A program made the position numbers and the translations under genes. Below, piece by piece: positions 24,101-34,980 of a stretch of DNA of 64,000 nt. The stretch covers positions 87,197,136 to 87,261,135 of the forward strand of contig JALGPY010000007.1 of assembly GCA_023055425.1 (NCBI GenBank). Direction: 5' to 3'. The number at the start of each line of letters is the position of its first letter. The first letter of the stretch is position 1. This DNA comes from Linanthus parryae. Taxonomy: Eukaryota > Streptophyta > Magnoliopsida > Ericales > Polemoniaceae. The notes beneath the pieces are model-generated. The model did no database searches, was not told the DNA's origin, and saw only the letters and a program-made list of their open reading frames with translations.

Positions 24101-24538
24101 AAGTGTGGTTTTTTCTGGAATACCTGGAAAATAGTGCCTGGAGAATGGTACTATCATGCCAGATACTGAGACCTTTGGTTCCACGAACGCCGTGAAAAAT
24201 ATTAGCACGATTCAGGGCTGGCGGGTAATAGCAAAGGATGTGTTCCGTCAACTCCTCCATCCAGTCAAAACCCTCCATGAAGGACTGTGGAAGAACGTCA
24301 GTGCATCCATACAAGCCATCCTCCACGCCAAGACGCTGCACATCCCCAGCATTAAAGACGTCCCAATCAGAGCTCACTGGTTCGGGAACAAGTTGTAAGG
24401 CATCATTGAACGGTGATGCATGGAGAAGGGATGTCATAATGGTGGCTGCATAAAAATCATCACCCCCAAGTTAGGGGGCTTTGTACCACAATTCGCTAGG
24501 CAGTTATGGAACTTCGGCAGCGTTCTTGGGAGCCAACG
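21160..24538 (-). pseudogene. Antisense plant mobile domain (PMD) gene of Tat-1
   Basis: Encoded against the element. Exon 2 would begin at 24538: LAPKNAAEVP with the start ATG changed to TTG (the Tat-2 copy keeps ATG), an early stop, then LWYKAP. The main part (23778-24437) has LSIWHDSTILQALFSRY and HTFHLSYLEVAPTLEDVEVL, then LLNLPSMGI, the signature of the plant mobile domain. A one-base shift near 23870 leads into a 373-codon frame (22741-23862) with the Trp/Tyr-rich remainder. Further frames (22262-22489, 21783-22265, 21523-21825, 21162-21539) may be 3' exons: a charged linker and a Leu-rich, helical C-terminus. PMD proteins such as MAIN/MAIL1 occur in plant genomes and in transposons. 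Why the element keeps one is unknown. Confidence 0.7.
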
Positions 24539-24635
24539 CTGCAAAAAAAATCATCAAATCCCAACAATCAGTGAGGAAAAGGGAAAAGGAAAAGGGGGAG
24601 AAGAGTACATGCAAAATTGTAAACTGCAAACTCAC
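24539..24635 (-). other. Probable 5'-leader intron of the antisense gene
   Basis: On the minus strand a donor GTGAGT (24630-24635) is followed 97 bp later by a pyrimidine run and a TTTTTTTTGCAG acceptor at 24539. The Tat-2 copy keeps the donor (GTGAGT at 55048). An intron just before the start codon would fit a separate antisense transcript starting near the LTR. Confidence 0.55.
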
Positions 24636-24972
24636 TAGCCTGGCTGACGCTTGAATGCTTGTTTTGCTTGAGAGAGCAAAGCAGAAAAGTCTCAATCAGA
24701 GGCATAGAGGGGTTCAAATAAACCCCCGAAGAGTCGCAGCCTTGAGTACTCCTGAGTCAGCAACGCTTCGGAATCCGGAAGATTTGACGTTTGATTAACT
24801 CGACAGAGGCCACGCGTCATCAGAGGCTAAACGGCGCTTCCCAAACCCTAGGCAATCATGGCTATGACTGGGGGCTATGGGTGATTCGAATTCGATTTCA
24901 AAGGGTCTGCGTGAACTTCACGCATGGCTGATTTTGCGTGACTGCACAACAGATGTGCGCGTGACAATCGCG

Positions 24973-24986
24973 CAAAAGGGGGCTAT
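24973..24986 (+). other. Tat-1 polypurine tract
   Basis: CAAAAGGGGGCTAT immediately upstream of the 3' LTR start. It would prime plus-strand DNA synthesis. Tat-2 has the same tract on the minus strand at 54554-54567. Confidence 0.85.
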
Positions 24987-25584
24987 TGTAGATACTGCTT
25001 TCCAGACAGGCAGATCATCGCCACGTGGCAGCCATCCAGCACCCAGTTGTGCTCCATCCACACCGGATCACCACCCGTGCTGATCCACGTGGGGGCTACG
25101 AGACAGGGCCCCCGCGCACCATAACACGAGACTTGTAGAGACTTAGTGGTTTGGAGGCTAGGGTAAGGCCCATTGCACGCATGCGAAAACCAAGCTTGAG
25201 CGCGACCTCTAGTAACAGACTGAGAGATCCTAGTCTTACGTGTCCCATCAATGCGGTTGATCTCATAACGGTCTCCGATACTTGCGGGCAGATACGTAAC
25301 GGTTCCTATATGCACGGTCGAACGTGTCGTTGGGTGTCTATTTTTAAGCCGCCATTTATGGTGCATTAACTCCTCAATGGTCACTTCCCCACTATATATA
25401 CGATCGTTAGCTCTCCGTTGCGAGACAGGTCATATGCTGGTCCAATACCATAGCTTACTGTCTCTCTCTCACAAGCAGTTACTATTGCTTACCCTCTCCC
25501 TACACACACCCTTCAATTCTCTGTGTTCTTATTCTCTACTTGAGGTGTATACTTGGACATCTCTTGAGGATTTCCTTGTACACA
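24987..25584 (+). mobile_element. Tat-1 3' LTR
   Basis: 598 bp from TGTAGATACTGC to ACACA. The first 103 bp are repeated at 15580. A related LTR in reverse orientation lies at 53941-54553. A possible TATA-like CTATATATAC lies at 25392-25401. Confidence 0.9.
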
Positions 25585-26757
25585 ACTAGCAAGAAGATTC
25601 TTTACCATTTCCTCAATGTGTTTGTCAGAGCCTTTTTCATCATTATGCTCATTCATTAAGCATATATTTGCATGTTCGTCATCAGAATCTGAGTCTGTTG
25701 AAGATTCTGACTCACTCTAGGAAGAAACCATTGCTTTCTTCCTTCTTTTTTCATTTTCCTTCTTGGAAAAATGTATGCTTTTGTTCTTTTGAGGACAACC
25801 TCTCACCAAGTGATATGCATCTCCACATTCATAGCGATTCATAAATTTAGGTTTATATGAATGTGAAGAAGACTTACCTTTCTGATCCTTACTACTTGAG
25901 GATCTGGATTTTTCTTTGTTAAAATCCTTGTTTCCAAATCTCTTCTTCTTCTTCTTCAGGATTTTGTCCAAGACTTTGGAGAGCAAGGCTAAGGCTTCTT
26001 CATCATCATCATCCTTCTCTTCAAGGCTTTGAGATTTTTCACTGTCCTTTTTCCTTGAGTGTCAGGTTCTTAATGTTATCACTCATGTCACCATCCACTT
26101 CCTTCATTGAAATCTCATGAGTGAGCAGTTTGCCTTGCATATCATCCAACTCTAATGTACTCAAGTCCTGAGCTTCCTCAATTGTAGTTGTCTTAGGCTC
26201 CCATTTCGCTTTGGCAAGCTTCTTAGAATCTTTCTGAATTTCTCTTAATTTGAGAAGCTATTGCCCAAGGATTCCAAGTTATTAACAATATCAGTAAACC
26301 TCTTAAACATGTCCTTGATGGATTCATCAGAATTCGTCTTGAACAGTTAATACTGCCTCACAAGGATATTGATTTTAGTCTGTTTAACTTGGCTTATTCC
26401 TTCATAAGTGACAGTCAGCTTTTCCCAGATCTCTTTGGCATTCTTGCAGTTAGATATTCTGTTGAAATCATCTACACTAAGAGCACAATATAATAAGTTC
26501 AAAACTTTGTAATTCTTTGATACCTTTTCCATTTCAGTAGCTGAGATATCTTCTTCTAAATTGACATTCCTGAATCCTTCAGAAGTAGTATAGAACACAT
26601 GAGGATCATTTAGTATAATTGACCACAGATCCATATCCTGGTCTATGATGAACATCTTCATCAATTCCTTCCAACGAAAGAAGTTATCACCACAGAGCAG
26701 TGGAGGTCTGTTGGCTGCTCTTCCCTGTGAGAATCATCCATCACCTACATTACTCAT
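25585..26757 (-). pseudogene. Copia-1 gag, part upstream of the Tat-1 insertion
   Basis: Start near 26757 (MSNVGDG, then a stop). Then FRWKELMKMFIIDQDMDLW, DDFNRISNCKNAKEIWEKL and VTYEGISQVKQTKINIL: the usual Copia gag core (UBN2 type). After several frame breaks the zinc knuckle region (25717-25986) reads RYECGDAYHLVRGCP. The first Cys of C-x2-C-x4-H-x4-C is replaced by Arg. A Ser/Asp/Glu-rich stretch and HANICLMNEHND follow, as in Copia-2 gag. Gag would form the particle. Confidence 0.75.
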
Positions 26758-26793
26758 TTTCACTATATTGTTAGATTTTTAAGCAGTGACCCA

Positions 26794-26808
26794 AGCTTTG
26801 ATAGCAAT
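26794..26808 (-). other. Copia-1 primer binding site
   Basis: On the minus strand TTGCTATCAAAGCTT follows the LTR end. Compared with the usual TGGTATCAGAGC it has two differences within the core, so it is a decayed initiator-Met site. Confidence 0.65.
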
Positions 26809-28193
26809 TGAAAGTGTGTAATGTAAGTAGATAGACAGAATCAAATACTCTAGAAGGGGGGTTGAATAGAGTATGCAAATTTTTTCTCAAAAACAGTCTT
26901 TTAAAATCTTTAATCCAATGTGCAGCTGAAATCTCAAAGCTTTGAAAAGGATTTGAGAAGCTTGAGATGTAACTGCATCTCGCAGAAGCTTCAAAGCTTT
27001 GAGAATGGAAATCCTCCAAAGCTTTGGAGCTGTCTGTTTAAAACAGAAACTAAGGAGTAAAGTAAAACAGTAAAGAACACGAGGATTTTTACAGAGTTCA
27101 GTCACAATTGTACCTAGTCTCTGCCTCCAGGATTTCAATACACTTCTTATTAATCACCCAGATTTAGCCCTAGATCTCAAGCCTAAGTGAGATACCTTAC
27201 ACTTATACAGCTTGTGGTTCCCAACCTATCTAGTAACAGCTACAACCTGTTGAAACAATAAGAACCTCTTTTTTTTCACTTGAACAACTAAAATTCTAAG
27301 TTTTGTGAGGTTTATAAACAATTAAGAATATAACAAATAAAATACAGATTGAAGAACACAGAGGAAATAATCAAGTTAAGCTTGGAAGTGTTCTTCAGAT
27401 TGAGAGGTGATCTTCAGCTACTCTCTGTCACTCCTCTATTATAATTTCAAACACTGATCTTTTATCAACAACCAGCAACAACTTCTGAGAGACTTTAGGA
27501 AATGATTTCCAAGAAATCCCCTCCCCTCAGATGCTTCTTTCAACAACTATGTTTGAATAGATTTTGATTTAGATTTATAGACGTTTGAACGACCAACAGT
27601 CCTACACAATCTCAGCAACATAGATCAAACATAATCTAGACAAAATAGTTAAAAAAGATCTGGTATGTTAGATAGTCAGTTCCTGCATAAACCCTAACTC
27701 ATTTTTCTTTAGAAAAAATTATGATATAACTAGCCACATGTGAATATCATTGCAAGATAAGATAGATATCAAAATGAGAATTTAAACTAACTCCCAATCC
27801 AATATTAAATCCATCGTACTCATCCTGCACACAGACAACAATTAAGCAGTTATGATCATAAAAGCAATCTCAAAGCTTTGGAGCTTTGATCATCAGTTCA
27901 TACAAAGAAACCTGCAATCTGCAAAACTAGTTCAATCCATAGCATTAGCTTGAAGATATTTGATAGAGACCATAGTAAATGAATGAATCACCATTCAATC
28001 AAATCTTCAAGCCTGCAAACACGGAAACTGTTAAGAAATTCAGACAATTAATATAAGCAAACCGTATCTCAAAGCTTTGAAGCTTTCATACTTATAACAG
28101 TTCTGATCCTTTTGGCTTTCATCATCAAAGATCAAACTCCCCATGAGTTTGTAAACACATTTAAGCTTAAGAGCTTGAACTATTGAACTATCA
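26809..28193 (-). mobile_element. Copia-1 5' LTR
   Basis: 1385 bp. On the minus strand it starts TGATAGTTC at 28193 and ends ACTTTCA at 26809. Start and end both match the Copia-2 LTR (61491-62784). It contains five or more copies of the palindromic word (about 26930, 26990, 27014, 27870, 28066), mostly with the AAGCTT core. The right edge abuts Copia-4 pol, so Copia-1 most likely inserted into Copia-4. Confidence 0.85.
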
Positions 28194-29426
28194 GAATTTT
28201 GAAGAAAAATTTGTATGGACTTAAGCAGTCGCCTTAGCAGTGGTATAAGCGCTTTTATAGCTACATGCTAAAACTTGGCTATCAGAAGTGCCCATGTGAT
28301 TGTTGTGTGTACTATAAGGTGCATGGTTATTCCCACATCTATCTAGTTCTTTATGTGGGTGACATTCTGATTGCATATCAGAATAAGTAGGACATTTAAT
28401 AACTAAAGGGCTCTCTAAGTACGGAATTTGAGATGAAGGATCTTGGTGCTACTCGGAAGATCCTTGGAGTTGACATCTCTAGATTCAGGAAGAAGAAGTT
28501 GTTCTTATCCCAAGCGGTATACATCAAGAAAAACTTGAATAGGTTTGGGATGTCTTCAGCGAAGTCTATAGATACTCTAGTAGAAACTAAGAACAAATTT
28601 GGGATGTACACCACTCAAACTGATGAGGAGAAGGAATACATGTTCAGCATTCCATACATAAGTGCGGTTGGAAGACTTATTTATGGCCTGTACTCGATCG
28701 GACCTAGCATTTTCTGTCAGTGTGGTTAGTCGTTTTATTTCCTTAGTTAGGAAAACAAATTTGGCATGAAGTGAAGAGGCTTTTTAGGTATCTCGAGGGC
28801 TCCACTGATATAGGTCTCCTTTATGGAGATGATCAGGAAATATTGGTCGCATGTTTCTCGAATGCAGACTATGTTGGAGATGTGGACCGTATGCTATCAA
28901 TGACTGGTTATGTTTACACTCAGGGCGGTCTTTTGTGAGTTTGAAGGCGACGCTATATCATACGGTGACATTTCAACCACACAGGCTAAGTATATGGCTC
29001 TAACGGAAGCAACAAAAGAGGGAATTTGGCTTAAAGGGTTTGTCAACGATCTAGGCTTGCCCCAAGATGAAGCTATAGTGCTATGTGATAGTCAAAGTAC
29101 AATATTCTTAACTAAAAATCAAGTGCATCTAGAGATAACGAAGCATATTGAGATCATAAATGAGAAGAGGATCAAGGTGCAGAAGGTTGGAACAACTGAC
29201 AATGTTGGAGACATGTTCACGAATCCAGTTCCGCGGGAAAAATTTCCAACACTGTTTGAAATTTCTCAACATCCCGAGTTACTAGAGCCCTTTGGGGCTA
29301 CTAGGACCCTTCAGGGTTAGCGAGTCTCTTTCGGTAAAGACATCTGGGTGCGGAAGTGATCAAGCTTTGTTTTCAAGTGGAGAAAGCATCGGGGTTGCCA
29401 AGAAGATTCAAGTCAAGGTGCATGTT
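28194..29426 (+). pseudogene. Copia-4 RT/RNase H fragment (Tork-like)
   Basis: It opens in mid-RT with LYGLKQSP, then HIYLVLYV (the YVDD motif is damaged: YV followed by GD), MKDLGATRKILGVDI and KKLFLSQAVYIKKNL, to YISAVGRLIYG. After stops it continues as RNase H (28910-29320): KYMALTEATKEGIWLKG, VLCDSQSTIFLTKN, HLEITKHIEIINEKR and DMFTNPVPREKF, the Copia pol end. It is closest to Copia-3 at 48863-50425. Everything upstream is missing because Copia-1 interrupts it. Confidence 0.85.
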
Positions 29427-29848
29427 TGTTGGAATATGCCTTGAATGCTTGTAGGAACGAGCTACTTCAGATTTTGGTCCAAGAAGAAATCATTTGGAGG
29501 ATGCTGGGAAGGATCTGAAAGTGTCCAGGAGCAGACTAGGTCGCACGACCTACTAGCACAAGTCGCACGACCTGGTGCAGGTTGCACAAACTATAGGTAC
29601 AGGTCATACAACATGTGTTGGGTCTGGTCTGTAGTTTTTCTTTTTAGAAACAACTCCTCTTGTATTTTTTTGGTCTATTTATGGGTGCTAGGATTAGAAC
29701 GTAGCACAGTTCCATTGTTCACCTTTTTGTCCATAAAATAAAGGGTGGACGTAGTTAGCGAGTCCGTTAACGAACCACCTGAAATCTTGTCTTCTGTCTT
29801 TGATTCTTGTTCGTTTCATTGTTCGTGAGACAGAGATATGTCATAACA
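29427..29848 (+). mobile_element. Copia-4 3' LTR
   Basis: Begins TGTTGGAATATGCC after a weak purine tract (AAGGTGCATGTT) and ends CATAACA, an inverted TGTT..AACA pair. 422 bp. It holds a TATTTATGG and a (AT)AAAATAAAGGG segment that may be the polyadenylation region. No second copy is seen in the window. Confidence 0.7.
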
Positions 29849-30299
29849 AGAAGCGGACACATAATGAAAATGACTAATAATCAAACAAACAAAGTTGACT
29901 GTACATCATAACTATATGCAGTTGAAGTAAAACATACACAACACTGACACTATAACAAGATGAACAAGAAGAACTAAAACTAGAAAACTAAATTGTACAT
30001 AAACACAATGACCAAACAAACTAGTCCATTCTTCAGTTCCAGAGGTTGTACTGATCCCATTGATTGTTCATCCACCACTTGAGGTACAATGGAGTTACCT
30101 CGATCGTGCCATCAAGTTTTTTGGGTTGTGGCCACGTTGGCTCCACCAGAGGGTGACCGCATACATGTACATACACGTCTTCTGCCTTGCATTGAATACC
30201 ATCGTTCGCCTCTACTTCCTATGATTCAAAACTACATCCTCCTCCCTAGAGCACCTTGGACCACGAGGTTCTCAAAGTTAGGCGGAATATGCGGCTAGC
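29849..30299. other. Unassigned sequence
   Basis: A/T-rich at the left. On the minus strand near 30062 there is a short open end, KWWMNNQWDQYNLWN followed by a stop, preceded by broken frames. I do not recognise it. It may be the tail of a decayed gene or transposon ORF linked to the LTR piece at its right. Confidence 0.3.
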
Positions 30300-30765
30300 C
30301 TCTGTGAGGGATCTGCAGTGGCATGCACTTCATGAACCATCTCGGGAGTGAAAGTACTACCCACGGCCATCGCATTCCTTGTGTCTACCGAAGAACTTGC
30401 GGTATTCGTGATAGTAGTGACTTCAAGTCATAGGATCATAACACCATTACCACTATGGGAAGCACTTGTGACACTCACATAACATCCATGTAGTATCCCA
30501 TGGCTAGTCGATCCAGTACACCATTACTCCCAATGCGTACCCATGTGTTAGACTTGATATCTCATATCAATCTACCCATATACTAGTCTCGATGCATTGT
30601 AGTCGTTCTAATTAACAATAATACTAGACTAGAGTTATTTAAGAATACAACATGTATTCTAAGGACTTCATTATGTCAACATATCTCCATATAGAAAATA
30701 AAATGAATAAAAATCATTTACAAATAAATGTCACAATAAGATTTCCTTTAGGGCATACACCAACA
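30300..30765 (-). mobile_element. Copia-type LTR fragment, minus strand
   Basis: On the minus strand it starts TGTTGGTGTATGCCC at 30765, a common plant Copia LTR start, followed by an A/T-rich segment and then more complex sequence. I cannot find its 3' end or a primer site, so the left limit is approximate. Confidence 0.5.
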
Positions 30766-30799
30766 CAAGGCAAATTCTTGAGTAGCTGAAGACTATGGT

Positions 30800-32219
30800 T
30801 GTAATACCCCGTTAGTACGAAGGGTAAATTGGTAATTGAGGCAAAAAAATTGATTTTTTTTTGCGAGTGACGGATTGGGTATTGGGTTAAAAATATGGTC
30901 AATAAGTTTGTATATTAATTTTGTATTTTCTTAGAGAACGACATCTTTATGGCGTATTTGATTTTAATATTTTATGTAGTTTATCTAAATATAGCCTAGT
31001 GTGTACCCAACCCACTAGATGACTTTACCTATTCGTGCACCTAAAACACTCTAGCACAACTAATACAGAAAGGGGGGAGGGAAGGACGGTTGAGGAGAAT
31101 GACTTTTCCAAGTAATATCTAATATTTAATAATCTCTTCTCTCTCTCTCTCTTTCCCTGAAAACAAAAACTGAAACTCTCTCTCTCCCAAACACAAAACC
31201 CACGGCACACCATCACAACCATCGATTTCCATCACCACCGGCACCAACTCCACCCCCACCACCACAACCTCCTCATCCTCCCCTCTCTACCTTCCTCCCC
31301 TCTCCCTCTCTGTTCGAAGCCGGGGCAGCGGTAGCTCTCGGCGAAGCCGCTGCCAACCGTCGAAGCGGCCGGCGGAAACCAGCCCAATGGGTGAACCACC
31401 ACCACCACCCTCTTTTTTTCTCTCTCTCTCTCTCTGATTCGACCACCAGTCCTTCTTCCCCTCTCTGCTTCAACACCATGAGGACCAAGAGCAGCAGCAG
31501 CTAGCTGCAGAGTCAAGCCCGAAGCACCACCACCGCCGACACACCATACTTTTCGGCGAGAAGCTCCGCCAAGCTAACTGGAGCGACCCACCTCCTCCCT
31601 TTGGTACCAATCAACTCCTGGAGGTCCGAGGAGTTCATTAGCATCAACAAACAGAGCCTATAACGTCGGATTGTTCTTTGTCGATCATCACCGCCAACCA
31701 CCACCTTTGGAGCTGAGACCCGTTCCGTTTCTTCACCGTTTCTTGTGATTTTTGGAATAAGTAAGCTCTAAATCACCCTCTGCTTCATTATTCATTATCA
31801 AAAACTGATCTTGTTAGCTTTAAATCAATTTGGGTTGTTGGGGTGAGAAATTTATACGTATTCATGAAGGGGGTTGTTTTTGTACTTTCTGAAAAGTTGA
31901 TGTTGAGTGGTTAGCATAATAAATTGCATGTGTATTTTGTGAAATGTTGTGGGTGACTTGTGTATCATAAGAAACCGCTTATGTGGTGGGGATAACTAAT
32001 TGTCTTTTTACGAAAACTTGGGGGGTTCTAATTGTTGTTTATATATATTTTATTTCAAAATTAAATTTAAAAATATGATTTTTGGATTAGAATCATTTTC
32101 TAACATTTCTAGATATTTTTTTAACAATGTAAAAGTAAATTTGGTATTAAAATTAAATATGAAAAATTGTTGTTTTCTTGGAAATAAGCAAGTTAAAAAT
32201 ACACATTGAGTTTATTCAT
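30800..32219 (+). mobile_element. LTR-B, left part (chromovirus type)
   Basis: Begins TGTAATACCCCG like LTR-A. It contains (TC)n runs (about 31131-31151 and 31419-31436), a GC-rich block (about 31200-31720) with the same character as 8080-8800, and CCGTTTCTTGTGATTTTTGG, shared with LTR-A. It is interrupted at 32219 by the Athila element and resumes at 46438. The joined LTR would be about 3.2 kb. Frames in the GC-rich block are low-complexity and not called as genes. Confidence 0.7.
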
Positions 32220-34105
32220 TGATAACGCCCAAATAGGGGTTATCTTTTAGCCTAATTTAGCATGCCATTGTGTCGGAAAACTGCGTTTTAGCCAGAATTC
32301 ACCCTCGGAAAGCCTCGGTTTTGGGAACGAGAAGTTTATTAGCTCTTCGTAATTTTCTGCATGTTTCATACTTTTACTGGATATGATCGCGGGTTTGTTC
32401 ATGTTGTCTTTACAGGAACAGGTTCGGGAAAGTGCATTGGGATGCGTGCCGGGGCAGAACCGGGTTTGCCTTGGGAAACGTGCAGAAAAAGTTCAGGGCA
32501 GGATTTGACCGAGACTGGTACAAGGGAGAGCGGAATGGAAAACAGAAAGACTGGAGGAAAAACGGGCAGTGAAAACCGACCGGGGAAGCTGGAAACGCCA
32601 AAACCTAGAATTACCGGGATGCGCTCTGTTGGCAATATCTTAAGAACGACTTGGAATTTGGAAGTGAAACCAGCGGCAGAAGAACGGAGACGTCAAGGGC
32701 TTTCCGAAAACAGGTTATAATGCTGAAACGGAGTCGGGCTGAAAAAACCGACTCCCGTCAAGTGGGGGTCTCGGACAGGCTACGCTCAAGTAAGGAGTCT
32801 TGGTTCATGGTGTTCGGAGTCGGGAGCAACTATTTCATGATCGTGACAATTTCCGGGACAATTCTGATCCAGGGGTATAATGGTCATTTGGCACCGAGAC
32901 CGGATTTTCGGAAGTCGAATTTGGATTTTGACGTCCAGATTAAGTCACCAGTTTGCACGCACCCCGAGAAGGCAAGCACGCACCCCGAGGAGCCAAGCAC
33001 GCAAGTCCAGAAATAACTACGTAGTTAACTCCGCATTTAACTACGCAGTTAACTACGCAGGTGACTACGCAGACAACGCGTTTCCCCAGGCGGTTTCGAT
33101 CAGTGGCAGTTACGTAATTTCGAGCAGTTTTCCGGAAGCTTCCCAAGCAGTATATAGAGAAACGTCCAGAGTTCGTTTTAGAAAATAACACATCCAAGGA
33201 GATTTCAGAGCACACTCGGAGAGCACGAAAGCACAAATCCAGATTTCAGCATACTCGTTTGATCTCAATTCTCTCTTTTATTTGAGAAACTTGGTTATTT
33301 AATTATGTCACGTAGTAGCTAAACTTTTTACCTAGGTTCTCGGTGAACCTAGGTCTTTGTTTTCAGACATTGTTCTGCAGTTTGATTATGAATTCATGAT
33401 TACGTTATCTTAATTCAACAGTATTATCAGTTATTCTATCTTTGATTATATATGTTTATACATGATCAGAGTCGCGAACCAGAATTGCTACAGACCCAAG
33501 CGTGTAGGTGAAAACGTCCGGTTAGGGTTAGGAAGAAAAGACAGGATTTACTTCCTTACCCTGATAGACCGACCAGAGAAAAGGAGATAGGGCTAGCCAA
33601 AACGTATAGACCAACTGTTAGAGAATCTGACCCGGGCCATCAGGACAGGTTAGAAACCCTAGCAGACTTAGAACGAGACTGCAGACTTAGGCAGCTTAAC
33701 AGGAATCCGAAAGTCTGCAGGATCGTGACAGCGTGTGGAATCTGAAAGGTTATTGCACAATCGGTACGTGGCACGGGTAACTAAACTGCTCAGAGTTTTC
33801 ATATCAAAACGAAGAACATAACTCTAAAGAAACCCTAGGGGATCCCGGGACCTAGTATTCCAAACCCTAGATTTACAACTTTCAAGATTTTCAGAAAACT
33901 GTCACAAAAATATTTACGTTTTATTAGTTTATTTTTAGTTCATAGTTAATCACACTCTTAAACTACTCCTTTTACACTCTGCAAGTTAAAACTGATAGCT
34001 CGAAAAAACTCAAAATAGTCCTTGTGGGAACGATCACCCGAGTTAAAATACACCCGGTATAACTAGATTCGTATACTTGCGAACAGCACGTTAGTTTGCG
34101 CATCA
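32220..34105 (+). mobile_element. Athila 5' LTR
   Basis: 1886 bp, TG...CA ends, very similar to the 3' LTR over its whole length. It carries five 12-bp repeats at 33015-33074. It keeps about 34 bp near 33920-33955 that the 3' LTR lacks. A 21-bp doublet (ACGCACCCCGAG type) lies at about 32959-33000. Confidence 0.95.
33015..33074. repeat. 12-bp minisatellite, five units
   Basis: Degenerate AACTACGCAGTT units, exactly 60 bp. The matching place in the 3' LTR (45328-45435) has nine units. Confidence 0.9.
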
Positions 34106-34111
34106 AGTTTT

Positions 34112-34129
34112 TTGCGCCGTTTCCGGGGA
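34112..34129 (+). other. Athila primer binding site, tRNA-Asp type
   Basis: TTGCGCCGTTTCCGGGGA lies 6 bp after the LTR. The usual Athila site is close to TGGCGCCGTTGCCGGGGA, so there are only a few changes. Confidence 0.85.
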
Positions 34130-34339
34130 CTTTGTAGGGTTAATTTAGTTATAAGAATTAGTTTTCAGAGTTTTTTATTTTTTAGTTTCGTTATTTTTCT
34201 TTTATCTCACTATATTTTTGAATCTGCATTTTTCAGGACTGTTTAGTTGATGCCCAGATTGCCTCGCAATTTGGTACCACCACTCGACAATCCAGAGAAG
34301 TTGTACACTTAACTGAACCGCAGAAACCGAGAAAGTAGA

Positions 34340-34980
34340 ATGGCTAACAACCAGAGAGACAATCCAGAAAACCCAGCAACCGGTGGGGAGGAACGAGAGA
34401 CACGTACCCCAGCCCAGATGGCTCGGTACATCGAAGAGCTTATCACAACGGGCTTTGCTGCCCGTAACAACCAAAGAACATATAACCGGTCTGGGAAGGC
34501 GTTGGTGGAGAATTTTGAAGTTCCCACGGGGAGGTAGGAGCGAGCTATTGTGGTTCCCGAGATCAACGCAGAACACTTTGACATCAAACCCTCCACCATC
34601 CAGACAGTGCAGACCCTCTGCCCGTTTTATTGCAAAGCCGACGAAGACCCGAATTACTTTATCGGGAAATTCGAGGATTACTGCAACAAGGTCCGATAGA
34701 AGGGGGTAGACGCAGAGGCGCTTATGCTAATCCTGTTCCCATATTGCCTATATGGAGTAGTTAAAGACCGGCTCAAATCCCGACCACCCAAATCCATCAC
34801 TACATGGGAGGGGTGTGTCACATATTTTATGGCAATATTTTATCCCGCTTCCCGGGTCATTCAGTTGCGAAGCGAGATTTTGTCATTCAAGGAGAAGGCG
34901 GGGGAGACGGTGGTAGACGCATGGGACAGATTGATGAGATTGGTAAAAAGATGCCCGAACCACGGTTTTGGAGATGCGAA
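34340..34980 (+). pseudogene. Athila gag, N-terminal half
   Basis: Start MANNQRDNPENPATGG at 34340. The frame has stops at about 34536 and 34698 and frame changes. Recognisable Athila gag pieces are FEDYCNKV, the segment before WEGCVTYFMAIFYPASRV, LRSEILSFKEKAGETV, and DAWDRLMRLVKRCPNHGF. The gag core would form virus-like particles. The reading breaks off right after CPNHGF, where the inverted segment begins. Confidence 0.8.

Larger units (their letters stand above)
15580..25584 (+). mobile_element. Tat-1: Ty3/gypsy Tat element nested in Copia-1
   Basis: It begins TGTAGATACTGC and ends in ACACA, flanked by ACTTG (15575-15579) and ACTAG (25585-25589), a 5-bp target duplication with one mismatch. 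Order: truncated 5' LTR, protease, RT, RNase H, second (archaeal-type) RNase H, integrase, hairpin-repeat region, antisense plant-mobile-domain gene, polypurine tract, 3' LTR. The second RNase H and the antisense ORF are hallmarks of the Tat lineage. The remainder of the 5' LTR, the primer site and gag are deleted. All pol genes carry inactivating changes. Confidence 0.9.
9286..28193 (-). mobile_element. Copia-1, SIRE-like element, 3' truncated
   Basis: Minus-strand Copia element with this order from right to left: 5' LTR (26809-28193), primer site, gag, protease, integrase, RT, RNase H and an extra ORF. The gag is split by Tat-1 (15580-25584). At the left edge LTR-A begins at 9285, before the 3' LTR, so the element is cut there. 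A purine tract on the minus strand at 9454-9470 matches the one at 61283-61298 in Copia-2. The element is dead: many stops and frameshifts, and a broken zinc knuckle. The large extra ORF after pol and the roughly 1.3-kb LTR place it near the SIRE/Maximus group. Confidence 0.85.
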
